From: Bermanella sp041589295
GTDB lineage: Bacteria > Pseudomonadota > Gammaproteobacteria > Pseudomonadales > Oceanobacteraceae
DNA length: 24,264 nt
NCBI GenBank assembly: GCA_041589295.1
Contig: JBFHVZ010000025.1
Location: 1 to 24,264, forward strand
Direction of reading: 5' to 3'
Within the stretch, counting starts at the first letter, position 1. Every line of letters starts with the position of its first letter. The notes under the pieces were generated by a model. The model saw only the letters and a list, made by a program, of their open reading frames with translations. It had not been told where the DNA came from and did not search any database. The translations under genes were made by a program, and so were the position numbers. Positions 1 to 6,800 of the stretch are shown one piece after another.

Positions 1-156
1 AAGAAGGGCTATCCCGATGATTGCACTGATACCCAAAGAGTTTAACCATATCCAAGGGGATGCATCAAAATAAAAATATACTGTTACCAAATACCATATC
101 AAATAGCACCACAGTATGGCTTTAGACAACGTCAATTTTGAAAGATAAACTAGCAA
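1..156 (-). CDS. Small membrane protein, 3' part cut off by window edge
   Basis: The - strand frame is open from a TTG at 156-154 through position 1, giving 52 residues with no stop. The visible part is very hydrophobic: a basic/serine stretch (S-K-L-T-L-S-K), then a Trp/Tyr-rich segment (LWCYLIWYLVTVYFYF), a D-A-S-P turn, and a second hydrophobic segment rich in Gly and Ile. This looks like two transmembrane helices. An in-frame TGA lies shortly upstream and TTG is the only usable start I see; a GGAG sits 5 nt before it. The start lies 3 nt after the stop of the upstream - strand reading frame, which suggests translational coupling. I do not recognise a named family. It lies on the cassette side of the integron integrase, divergent from it, so it could be a cassette gene, but I see no attC between it and its neighbour. 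Confidence 0.5.
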   Translation of the reverse strand, partial: MLVYLSKLTLSKAILWCYLIWYLVTVYFYFDASPWIWLNSLGISAIIGIALL

Positions 157-158
157 AC

Positions 159-433
159 TTACTCCATCCCATTTTCAAACACATAACATTTTAATCGTGC
201 GCCTTCTCGTTTTGTCACTTCGCCCCACCCACCAAAAAAGCTATAGCCTTCTGATTTAAATGAACTTTTACATTTTCTTGGCGTATTAGGCGCAATGAAA
301 ACGAGCTGGCTCGTTATTCTTATTTCGACGGTCTCGTAATTTCTCCAGACCGCATTTTTAACCGCCTGATTTTGAAGTAGTTTTTATTTTTCCGCCAGCC
401 AAAGCGAGTCCTTAATTCCAACAAAACGAGAAT
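159..433 (-). pseudogene. Probable frameshifted short gene divergent from intI
   Basis: Two overlapping - strand frames both look protein-like. The first (about 433 to 320) contains E-L-R-T-R-F-G-W-R-K-N-K-N-Y-F. The second (383 to 159) has no ATG/GTG/TTG start but encodes V-W-R-N-Y-E-T-V-E-I and later G-G-W-G-E-V-T-K-R-E-G, ending K-C-Y-V-F-E-N-G-M-E. Adding one base to the A5 run at 355-359 (T5 on the + strand) would join them into one ORF of about 90 codons, so a single-base deletion is the simplest explanation. The best-placed Shine-Dalgarno (442-447) sits 8 nt before an ATT at 433-431 in the first frame; a TTG at 424 is the alternative start. Function is unknown. It is the first gene on the cassette side of intI and may be a decayed cassette gene. 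A sequencing error in the homopolymer is also possible. Confidence 0.4.
204..432. repeat. 12-bp inverted repeat pair flanking the short ORF
   Basis: TTCTCGTTTTGT at 204-215 has its exact reverse complement at 421-432. Between them is a second small palindrome, AACGAG-CTGG-CTCGTT, at 300-315. Perfect 12-bp arms over about 230 bp are unlikely in random sequence of this size. The right arm continues into a - strand GTTGGAA at 422-416, which differs from the integron core site GTTRRRY only at the last base. These could be remnants of attI/attC recombination sites, but no complete attC fold was found. Confidence 0.4.
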
Positions 434-438
434 AGTAG

Positions 439-466
439 TTGCCTCCTGACAAATTAACTGTATATT
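439..466 (+). promoter_or_regulatory. Candidate intI promoter
   Basis: TTGCCT (439-444) and TATATT (461-466) are separated by 16 bp, resembling sigma-70 -35 and -10 elements. The -10 lies inside the LexA box, as expected for an SOS-repressed promoter. The intI ATG follows 27 nt after the -10. Confidence 0.45.
442..449 (-). promoter_or_regulatory. Strong Shine-Dalgarno in the leader divergent from intI
   Basis: The - strand reads TCAGGAGG here, an almost perfect anti-16S match. It lies between intI and the divergent short gene, without a standard start codon at ideal spacing (ATT at 8 nt, TTG at 17 nt). Some integrons carry a short leader ORF with a ribosome site in attI that helps translate the first cassette; that role here is inference. 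Confidence 0.4.
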
Positions 467-475
467 TCAACAGTA
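456..475. promoter_or_regulatory. LexA box (SOS operator) of the integron integrase
   Basis: The sequence AACTGTATATTTCAACAGTA contains CTGT (458-461), eight bases, then ACAG (470-473). This fits the gammaproteobacterial LexA consensus CTGT-N8-ACAG exactly, with the usual AT-rich centre and flanking A/TA bases. It overlaps the predicted -10 of intI and ends just before the Shine-Dalgarno at 480-485. LexA control of integron integrases is known from class 1 and Vibrio integrons. The box also lies in the divergent leader, so it could affect both directions. Confidence 0.85.
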
Positions 476-493
476 TTTCAAGGAGTGAAAACA

Positions 494-1277
494 ATGCCTA
501 AAAGCCCATTTTTAAATGATATTCGCACGACTTTACGCTTAGGCGGCTATAGCCTAAGAACCGAGAAGACCTACCTGTATTGGATTAAATTTTTCATCCG
601 CTTTCATAAGTTGAAACACCCGTCAGAAATGGGCGACACAGAAGTAGTTCGATTTTTAGACTATTTGGCTAACGAACGGCATGTGGCGATCAATACTCAA
701 AAATCAGCCCTCAATGCTCTTGCCTATCTATACAACCAATTTTTGAAAAACCCTTTAGGAGAGCTTGGTTTCCAGCATGCTAAACAAGGCCGACGTTTGC
801 CCTGTGTGCTTTCACCTGAGGAGGTTTCGTCCATTATTTATCATATGAACGAACAGTATCAGCTTATATTTTCGCTACTTTATGGGAGTGGACTAAGGAT
901 AAGTGAGTGCTTTAGGTCGCAAATATCCAAATGCATATAAAGAGCGGGCTTGGATGTTTATTTTTCCCTCTACAAGTTTGTGCAACCACCCTATTACTGG
1001 GCAATTGTGTCGGCATCACCTACACGAGTCTGCCCCCAGAAAGGCTTTGAAAATCGCCGTGAATAAAGCCAAGATTTTCGACAAACGAATTAATTGCCAT
1101 ACGTTTCGGCATTCATTTGCAACTCAGCTTCTCAAAACAGGTCAGGATATCCGTACCGTTCAGGAGTTGCTGGGACATACAGATGTAAGCACTACTCAAA
1201 TTTACACACACGTTTTAGGCGAACACTTTGCGGGGACGACAAGCCCCATGGACATGCTGGCACTTAACCCCCTATAA
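494..1277 (+). pseudogene. intI: Integron integrase IntI, inactivated by an internal deletion
   Basis: This is a tyrosine recombinase of the integron class. The 5' part (494-940) has the N-terminal core-binding domain (S-L-R-T-E-K-T-Y, A-N-E-R-H-V) and the first catalytic Arg in S-G-L-R-I-S-E, then runs into junk and a TAA. The 3' part resumes in another frame near 906 with A-L-G-R-K-Y-P-N-A, the extra IntI-specific motif, followed by H-T-F-R-H-S-F, L-L-G-H-T-D-V and I-Y-T-H-V-L (box II His/Arg, His and the nucleophile Tyr). Compared from memory with intact IntI (about 320-340 aa), roughly 65 residues between R-I-S-E and the K-Y-P-N-A patch are missing, including the beta2-beta3 Lys region. 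The deletion is out of frame, so the product should be inactive. I chose ATG 494 because AAGGAG at 480-485 is ideally spaced to it and overlaps the upstream GTG (485). A LexA box lies just upstream. Confidence 0.88.
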
Positions 1278-1313
1278 ACACGAAAGGCGCTCATTGAGCG
1301 CCTTTCGTGTTTA
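1275..1313. terminator. 39-bp palindromic bidirectional terminator between intI and moaB
   Basis: TAAACACGAAAGGCGCTCA (1275-1293) is followed after one base by its exact reverse complement (1295-1313). The GC-rich centre and A/T-rich ends give a strong hairpin readable from both strands. It includes the intI stop codon and lies between convergent genes. Confidence 0.8.
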
Positions 1314-1343
1314 TGGGTTGCGTATCGTTCGCTGGCTGCGACA

Positions 1344-1886
1344 TTAGCCACGGGGGTCGCAACATGGGCCGTCGTTTTCTAGGTGCGGCACGAAGTTGCA
1401 TGGCTGATGGCGGGCGTCCAGTTGTTCTTTTAGGATGCCTTCCCATGCCAATGTACATGCACCAGTGGAACCCGGCATACAGACCACTAAGGTGTTGTTG
1501 GCTAAGCCAGCGAACGAGCGAGACTGCACGGTGGAGGTGCCAATATCGCTGTAGGACAGGTAGCGGAACAGTTCGCCATAGCCTTCGATGGTTTTGTCTA
1601 GCAGCGGTTTAACGGCTTCGGGCGTGGAGTCGCGGCTGGTGAAGCCAGTGCCGCCGGTGACAAGGATGACTTGCACTTCGGGTGCGGCGATCCATGCGGA
1701 GACCATGGCGCGGATCTGGTAGATGTCGTCTTTGACAATGAGCTTGTCTTCGAAGCGGTGGCCTTCAGCTTGTAGCGCTTCGACTAGGTATTTGCCTGAG
1801 GTATCGGTTTGGTCTGTACGGGTATCTGAAACCGTTAATACAGCGATATTCAGCGGTTTAAATTCTTTTGCAGCGTGGTTACCCAT
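1344..1886 (-). CDS. moaB: Molybdenum cofactor biosynthesis protein MoaB
   Basis: A 180-aa MoaB/MogA-family protein. Members bind molybdopterin and take part in its adenylylation before molybdenum insertion; in E. coli MogA does this and MoaB is its paralogue. Family motifs are clear: A-V-L-T-V-S-D-T-R near residue 15, T-G-G-T-G at 77-81 followed by S-R-D-S-T-P-E to about residue 90, then G-T-S-T-V-Q-S-R and M-P-G-S-T-G-A near the C terminus. The length fits MoaB. The start has an AGAGGG ribosome site. It is cytoplasmic. It sits next to the nap operon, whose NapA needs Mo-bis-MGD, so the linkage makes functional sense, although a terminator at 1986-2015 separates the two transcription units. 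Confidence 0.9.
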   Translation of the reverse strand: MGNHAAKEFKPLNIAVLTVSDTRTDQTDTSGKYLVEALQAEGHRFEDKLIVKDDIYQIRAMVSAWIAAPEVQVILVTGGTGFTSRDSTPEAVKPLLDKTIEGYGELFRYLSYSDIGTSTVQSRSFAGLANNTLVVCMPGSTGACTLAWEGILKEQLDARHQPCNFVPHLENDGPCCDPRG

Positions 1887-1985
1887 AGCGCCCTCTTTCT
1901 ATTGGCCTTGCGAAAATACGGTTTTTTATGATTGGGCCATTAAACCAGAATCAGCGCAAAAGGTCTTGATGGGCATCAAACAAAA

Positions 1986-2015
1986 AACCCAACCAGATTA
2001 CTCTGATTGGGTTTT
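1986..2015 (-). terminator. Rho-independent terminator after the nap operon
   Basis: A 12-bp stem (1986-1997 with 2002-2013) with one C-A mismatch and a TTAC loop. On the - strand the stem is followed by TTTTTTG, giving the poly-U tail. It lies about 210 bp downstream of napC and upstream of moaB. A short T-run on the + side suggests weak activity there too. Confidence 0.75.
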
Positions 2016-2021
2016 GAAGGG

Positions 2022-2076
2022 CTAGAACCGAGACTGGGACGAAGCGAAAACTCCTTCCCCCACCAGGAGCGTTTCG
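2022..2076. repeat. Partial copy of the CTAGAACC repeat plus hairpin
   Basis: CTAGAACC (2022-2029) and CTGGGACGAAGCGAA (2034-2048) repeat the left end of the element at 2103-2227 (CTAGAACC then CTGGGACGAGGCGAA), in the same orientation. It runs into an imperfect hairpin, CGAAAACTCCT (2045-2055) with AGGAGCGTTTCG (2065-2076). Confidence 0.55.
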
Positions 2077-2102
2077 ACTACCCCACAGTTGCTCAGTAAT
2101 AT

Positions 2103-2227
2103 CTAGAACCGTCTATGAGGAAACTGGGACGAGGCGAATTATTTTGAGCGGGCGGATTTTATGCCGTTATAAATGACAACCGCGAAAAATAATTCAACAA
2201 AGTCCCAGCGACGCAATTAGGTTCTAG
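2103..2227. repeat. MITE-like palindromic element bounded by CTAGAACC/GGTTCTAG
   Basis: A 125-bp element with three nested complementary arm pairs: CTAGAACC (2103-2110) with GGTTCTAG (2220-2227), CTGGGAC (2124-2130) with GTCCCAG (2202-2208), and GAATTATTTT (2136-2145) with AAAATAATTC (2186-2195). It has no coding capacity. The structure is that of a short non-autonomous or REP-like dispersed repeat. Its right end overlaps the 3' end of napC and supplies that gene's stop codon. Confidence 0.65.
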
Positions 2228-2826
2228 TGTTCGTAACCCGGTACACCTGTCATATCCGGTAACCTATGTGCAATACCCTTATGACAATCAATACAGGTCT
2301 TCTCACCCGCTGCCAGTGCACTGGAGTGCATGTTGGCGGCACGCTGGCTTTGACGAGTGAAGTCCATGGAATCAAAGTTGTGACAGTTACGACACTCCAG
2401 TGAGTCATTGGATTTCAAGCGCGCCCATTCGTGCTCGGCCAATTCGCGGCGTTTGGCTTCGAATTTTTCTGGTGTATTAATGGTGCCGAAGATTTTGCCC
2501 CAAACCTCTTTAGAAGCTTGCATTTTACGAGCAATTTTATCAGTCCAATTATGTGGTACGTGACAGTCGCTACAGATAGCACGCACACCAGAACGGTTTG
2601 AGTAGTGAATTGTAGACTTCAATTCTTCAAACACGTTTTCCCGCATTTCGTGACAACTTACACAGAACTCTTCGGTGTTGGTGTATTCCATGGCGGTGTT
2701 AAATGCACCCCAGAAAATCACACCAGCAACGAAGCCACCCAATGCAAGAAAGCCAAAGGACAAATGGACCGCAGGGCGGCGAAAAATCGCCAGCATCTGC
2801 TTACCCACATCAACTAACTTTTTCAT
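2224..2826 (-). CDS. napC: NapC, tetraheme cytochrome c quinol dehydrogenase
   Basis: A membrane-anchored NapC/NirT-family protein of 200 aa that oxidises quinol and passes electrons to NapB/NapA in the periplasm. One N-terminal transmembrane helix (about residues 21-42) is followed by four c-type heme sites, CVSCH (55-59), CSDCH (85-89), CRNCH (145-149) and CIDCH (178-182). The length is typical. I chose ATG 2826; a GTG two codons upstream (2832) is possible, since AAGGG and AGGTG sequences precede both. It is the last gene of the nap operon, 15 nt after napB. The TAG stop is formed by the terminal CTAG of the repeat at 2103-2227, so the extreme C terminus may have been altered by that element. 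Confidence 0.95.
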   Translation of the reverse strand: MKKLVDVGKQMLAIFRRPAVHLSFGFLALGGFVAGVIFWGAFNTAMEYTNTEEFCVSCHEMRENVFEELKSTIHYSNRSGVRAICSDCHVPHNWTDKIARKMQASKEVWGKIFGTINTPEKFEAKRRELAEHEWARLKSNDSLECRNCHNFDSMDFTRQSQRAANMHSSALAAGEKTCIDCHKGIAHRLPDMTGVPGYEH

Positions 2827-2841
2827 AAGCACCTACCCTTT

Positions 2842-3291
2842 TTATTTGTCTTTCTTCATCAGGTGGTCCATGTCGATAAAGTCGTTTTCAACCAAAGGTT
2901 CGGAATCCAACTGGCTTACATGGCACTGAGTACAGAAATAACGAGCAGGCGTTACCTCAGCTAAGAACTCGCCGTCGCGGTTCATGTAATGGGTCACACT
3001 CACAGCGACTGCTTGAGATTTTTCGGCCGTTTTACGCGAGTGGCAGCTCAAGCACTTGTTGTAGTTTTTATCCACTTGGTACCCTTCGATGGTGTGTGGC
3101 ACCACAGGTGGCTGTTGCGGATAAGCGCGGGCTTGGCGCAGGTCTTTGTTAATCACCGATGGCATGGGCGGTGTGTCACCTTCTTGATTCAGAGGTGAGC
3201 TACCACGCAGGGTCGCTACTTGTGGCTCTGCCAGTGCGAACACAGCGGCCAGCACTAAACCACCGGCTAACATCATTTTAATGGTTTTCAT
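2842..3291 (-). CDS. napB: NapB, diheme cytochrome c subunit of periplasmic nitrate reductase
   Basis: A 149-aa periplasmic electron-transfer subunit that receives electrons from NapC and delivers them to NapA. It starts with a Sec signal peptide (M-K-T-I-K-M-M then a hydrophobic core, cleavage near residue 21, F-A-L-A). The two heme c sites are CLSCH (80-84) and CTQCH (120-124). His 66 in V-P-H-T-I-E-G and His 101 in T-H-Y-M fit the distal heme ligands of the family. It is 12 nt from napA and 15 nt from napC. Confidence 0.95.
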   Translation of the reverse strand: MKTIKMMLAGGLVLAAVFALAEPQVATLRGSSPLNQEGDTPPMPSVINKDLRQARAYPQQPPVVPHTIEGYQVDKNYNKCLSCHSRKTAEKSQAVAVSVTHYMNRDGEFLAEVTPARYFCTQCHVSQLDSEPLVENDFIDMDHLMKKDK

Positions 3292-3303
3292 GTCGCGTCC
3301 CCC

Positions 3304-5799
3304 TTATGCCTTAACCAATTTCACAGCGCATTTTTTGAAGTCAGTCTGCTTAGAGATTGGATCGGTTGCATCCAACGTAACCTTGTTAATTAAGCGACTG
3401 GCATCAAACCATGGCACAAACACCAAACCTTTTGGCGGCTTGTTACGGCCTCGGGTTTCGACGCGCGTTTTGATTTCGCCACGACGACTGATGATGCGCA
3501 CTTCGTCACCGCGACGCATGCCGCGCGCTTTGGCGTCGTCTGGGTGCATGTAGCAAACGGCATCTGGCACGGCGCGATACAACTCGGGAACACGCTGCGT
3601 CATAGAGCCAGAGTGCCAATGTTCCAGTACACGGCCTGTGCTTAACCACATGTCGTATTCAGCATCGGGTTCTTCAGGTGCTGGCTCATATGGCAGTGCG
3701 AAGATCACCGCTTTGCCGTCTGGCTTGCCATAGAATTCCCAGCCTGTGCCTGCTTTCACATAAGGGTCAGAACCTTCTTTAAAGCGCCACTTGGTTTCTT
3801 TGCCATCAACCACTGGCCAGCGCAAACCGCGCTCCTCGTGATAGCGATCGAATGGTGCCAAGTCGTGGGCTTTGCCGCGACCAAAGGCAGCATATTCTTC
3901 GAACAAACCTTTTTGCACATAGAAGCCAAACGCTTTGGATTCTTGGTTTTCGTGTTTTTTGCTGATTTGATCCAACGGGAATTTGTTCACGTTGCCGTTT
4001 GCGTATAACACGTCAAACAAGGTTTTGCCTTTGTAACCTGGGTTTTGGTCTAACACTTCTTTTGGCCAGACTTCGTCTGTGGTGAAGCGCTTGGAGAATT
4101 CCATCAACTGCCACAGGTCAGACTTAGCTTCACCCGGTGCATTGACTAATTGATGCCAGAACTGAGTACGACGCTCTGCGTTACCGTAGGCACCTTCTTT
4201 TTCTACCCACATAGCGGTTGGCAGAATCAAGTCAGCGGCTTCGGCGGTAACCGTTGGGTATGCATCAGACACTACGATGAAGTTGTCTGGGTTACGGTAA
4301 CCCGGCAAACCTTCTTCGTTCATGTTTGGTGCTGCTTGCATGTTGTTATTTACCTGCACCCAGTACGCATTGATTTTGCTGTCTTTCAGATCACGGTGTT
4401 GTTGAACCGCGTGCGCACCCGGCTTGGCATTCAAAATGCCTTCTGGCAGTTTCCAGATTTTTTCTGCCATGGCACGGTGCTTTGGATTCTTAACCACCAT
4501 GTCCGCTGGCAGACGGTGAGCAAACGTGCCTACTTCGCGGGCAGTACCGCAAGCAGAAGGCTGACCAGTCAATGAGAATGGGCTGTTACCTGGCTCTGCA
4601 ATTTTGCCGGTCAACAAGTGGATGTTGTACAACAGGTTGTTTACCCAAACACCACGGGTGTGTTGGTTGGTACCCATGGTCCAAAGTGACATAACTTTGG
4701 TATTTGGGTCAGCATAAAGTTTGGCAATTTTTTCGATAGTACGTGCGGGTACACCGGACATTTTTTCGGCGTATTCCAATGTGTACGGCTCAACGAATTT
4801 TGCAAAACGCTCGAAATCAATTTCGGTAGAACCACCAGCTTTGTCGGCGTTTTTCGCTTTTTTCTGCAGCTCGTGCTCTGGACGCAGACCGTAACCGATA
4901 TCGGTAACACCTTCGCGGAAGTTAACATGCTTACCAACGAAGTCTTTATTCACCGCACCTTTTTTGATGATGTAGTTTGCGATGGCATTCAACAGCACCA
5001 AGTCAGTTTGCGGTTTAAAAATTCCGGGGATATCTGCCAAGTCGAAAGAACGATGTTCAAATGTAGACAGCACAGCCACTTTTACATGAGGATTACTTAA
5101 ACGACGATCGGTTAAGCGCGTCCATAAAATGGGGTGCATCTCTGCCATGTTTGAACCCCAAAGCACGAATGCATCCGCCGCTTCAAAGTCATCGTAACAA
5201 CCCATTGGTTCGTCAATACCAAAGGTACGCATGAAGCCACCTACCGCTGACGCCATACAGTGGCGTGCGTTAGGATCAATATTGTTTGATAAGAAGCCTG
5301 CCTTATACAGTTTAACTGCTGCATAACCTTCCCATACGGTCCATTGACCAGAACCAAACATGCCGACGCCTGTTGGTCCTTTTTCTTTTAATGCCTTTTT
5401 AAATTTTTCAGCCATTACGTCGAAGGCTTCATCCCAAGACACTTCGGTGAATTGACCATTTTTATCGTACTTACCGTTGGTTTTACGCAATAACGGTTTG
5501 GTCAAACGGTCACGGCCGTACATGATTTTAGAAAGGAAATAACCTTTAACACAGTTAAGACCTTTGTTTACCTCGGCCTTAACGTCACCATGGGTAGCAA
5601 CCACGCGACCATCTTTTGTGGCAACGCTGACACTACAGCCCGTACCACAAAAACGGCACGGTGCCTTAGACCATGTCAGTTGATTTTTTTCGCTGGAAGT
5701 AATGATGTTACTTGCAGCACTGGGCAAAGATACGCCAGCTACGGTGGCTGCGGTTGCAGCAGCCTGAGCCTTGATGACGTCTCGACGAGTTAGCTTCAT
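3304..5799 (-). CDS. napA: NapA, catalytic subunit of periplasmic nitrate reductase
   Basis: A molybdenum bis-MGD enzyme of 831 aa (E. coli NapA is 828) that reduces nitrate to nitrite in the periplasm. The N terminus has a twin-arginine signal (T-R-R-D-V-I-K, residues 4-10) followed by an Ala-rich hydrophobic stretch. The [4Fe-4S] cluster cysteines are 48, 51, 55 and 83 (C-R-F-C-G-T-G-C and N-C-V-K-G). The Mo ligand is Cys 181 in A-R-H-C-M-A-S-A. The C-terminal molybdopterin dinucleotide domain is present (W-L-S-T-G-R-V-L-E-H-W-H). GGAGGA precedes the ATG at good spacing. NapD and NapF are encoded just upstream and assist maturation and Tat export. Confidence 0.97.
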   Translation of the reverse strand: MKLTRRDVIKAQAAATAATVAGVSLPSAASNIITSSEKNQLTWSKAPCRFCGTGCSVSVATKDGRVVATHGDVKAEVNKGLNCVKGYFLSKIMYGRDRLTKPLLRKTNGKYDKNGQFTEVSWDEAFDVMAEKFKKALKEKGPTGVGMFGSGQWTVWEGYAAVKLYKAGFLSNNIDPNARHCMASAVGGFMRTFGIDEPMGCYDDFEAADAFVLWGSNMAEMHPILWTRLTDRRLSNPHVKVAVLSTFEHRSFDLADIPGIFKPQTDLVLLNAIANYIIKKGAVNKDFVGKHVNFREGVTDIGYGLRPEHELQKKAKNADKAGGSTEIDFERFAKFVEPYTLEYAEKMSGVPARTIEKIAKLYADPNTKVMSLWTMGTNQHTRGVWVNNLLYNIHLLTGKIAEPGNSPFSLTGQPSACGTAREVGTFAHRLPADMVVKNPKHRAMAEKIWKLPEGILNAKPGAHAVQQHRDLKDSKINAYWVQVNNNMQAAPNMNEEGLPGYRNPDNFIVVSDAYPTVTAEAADLILPTAMWVEKEGAYGNAERRTQFWHQLVNAPGEAKSDLWQLMEFSKRFTTDEVWPKEVLDQNPGYKGKTLFDVLYANGNVNKFPLDQISKKHENQESKAFGFYVQKGLFEEYAAFGRGKAHDLAPFDRYHEERGLRWPVVDGKETKWRFKEGSDPYVKAGTGWEFYGKPDGKAVIFALPYEPAPEEPDAEYDMWLSTGRVLEHWHSGSMTQRVPELYRAVPDAVCYMHPDDAKARGMRRGDEVRIISRRGEIKTRVETRGRNKPPKGLVFVPWFDASRLINKVTLDATDPISKQTDFKKCAVKLVKA

Positions 5800-5872
5800 G
5801 GCATTCCTCCGAAGAGTTTTAATTATCTGATTCGTTAAACTTTTTTATGTAGGGTCATTCTACGCACTGTCA

Positions 5873-6241
5873 TTAATGCGTAACTTGATTTAATTCAGGG
5901 TTGTCGTCGGTTGGTACCACAACACGAATGCCAAACTCTTCTGCATCTTCGTCGGCGGCACTGGCGTCGATTGATTGGTGATACACCATGGCGGTGTTGA
6001 ATACGCCCGGAATACGACCAATGTTTTCTACGACATCCAAAATACGTTTACTGCTATCGCCTTCGATGGTGACAACAAATTTTCCAGCGGGATCTTCTGC
6101 GTGCACTTCTACCCCTTGGGTAAAGCGCAACGCCTGAGCCACATTAGCGAACGCATCGGGCTTGCTATACACAATAAAACTGCTGATATGCACTTCGTCT
6201 TGTGTTGGGTTTGCATGTTGCTGAATGGTCTTATCTTTCAT
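5873..6241 (-). CDS. napD: NapD, NapA-specific Tat chaperone
   Basis: A cytoplasmic protein of about 122 aa that binds the twin-arginine signal of NapA and delays export until the cofactor is in place. The NapD fold is recognisable from E-V-H-I-S-S-F-I-V-Y near the N terminus, the central G-K-F-V-V-T-I-E-G, and the V-F-N-T-A-M-V-Y-H strand. I chose ATG 6241, with AAGGGG 9 nt upstream; a TTG at 6250 would leave no spacing to that site. The acidic C-terminal tail (D-E-D-A-E-E-F) extends beyond short homologues. It lies 20 nt after napF and 73 nt before napA. Confidence 0.9.
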   Translation of the reverse strand: MKDKTIQQHANPTQDEVHISSFIVYSKPDAFANVAQALRFTQGVEVHAEDPAGKFVVTIEGDSSKRILDVVENIGRIPGVFNTAMVYHQSIDASAADEDAEEFGIRVVVPTDDNPELNQVTH

Positions 6242-6261
6242 CGAGAACAACCCCTTACTGG

Positions 6262-6765
6262 TTATTCAGTTTTCAAACTGATGGATGAATTTGGGCAAAC
6301 CGAAATGCAAGCACCGCATCCGGTACACGCATCCTGATCGATTTCAGGTACAGGTATGGACGAACTCCAAACCAACTTAATTGCACGGGCTTCGCATTCG
6401 TCTTTGCAGGTCTGACACACAATGCCTTTTTTACTAAAGCACTCATCTGTGATGCTTAGGGTGTGAGAAAAAGGTGTTTCGACCTGCGCTTTGTTTAGCG
6501 CACCTGAAGGACATTGGTTCACGCACGCTTCGCAAAACGTGCACTCACCTAAGCTGAAATTGATTTCGGGAAAACCACCATCGCCGCGCACAAGAATATT
6601 TTCTTCACACGCTTTTACGCATTTATCACAGCGTTCACACAGATCGACGAACTGATCTTCTAACAATGACCAAGGCGGTCTTGCTGGAGAAGCAGCTTGG
6701 CGTCGACCACGAAAGAAGCTGCGACGACTATGCTGCACGTTGGAAGCGGATTTAACAGCGGACAT
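6262..6765 (-). CDS. napF: NapF, ferredoxin-type maturation protein
   Basis: A 167-aa cytoplasmic iron-sulfur protein thought to help in assembling NapA. The N terminus carries the usual S-R-R-S-F-F-R-G-R-R motif. Cys groups at 43/46/49/53, 75/78/81/85 and 147/150/153/157 match [4Fe-4S] ferredoxin patterns. A further Cys set (117, 120, 124, with C109) forms the irregular middle group often seen in NapF. It is the second gene of the operon, between napE and napD. Confidence 0.93.
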   Translation of the reverse strand: MSAVKSASNVQHSRRSFFRGRRQAASPARPPWSLLEDQFVDLCERCDKCVKACEENILVRGDGGFPEINFSLGECTFCEACVNQCPSGALNKAQVETPFSHTLSITDECFSKKGIVCQTCKDECEARAIKLVWSSSIPVPEIDQDACTGCGACISVCPNSSISLKTE

Positions 6766-6800
6766 GATGGATCTAGGGCCTTATTGTTTTTCTATGCCGG

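Noticed and set aside
204..432. Calling the 12-bp inverted repeat a complete attC site
   Set aside because: It lacks proper RYYYAAC/GTTRRRY ends, is longer than typical sites and overlaps coding-like sequence; kept only as a candidate remnant.
880..940. Programmed ribosomal frameshift joining the two intI halves
   Set aside because: About 65 residues of the family sequence are missing as well as the frame, so a frameshift alone would not restore the enzyme.
903..1277. Second half of intI as an independent short integrase gene from GTG 903
   Set aside because: It lacks the N-terminal domain and the first catalytic Arg, has no ribosome site, and begins exactly at the deletion junction; it is the 3' part of the broken gene.
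1307..2025. + strand ORFs opposite moaB (1307-1612, 1723-2025)
   Set aside because: They mirror the moaB gene and the terminator, have no ribosome sites and no protein-like pattern.
2103..2227. Calling the CTAGAACC element an insertion sequence
   Set aside because: It has no transposase and is only 125 bp; copy number cannot be judged from this window.
2605..5793. + strand ORFs opposite the nap genes
   Set aside because: They are antisense shadows of well-identified nap genes.
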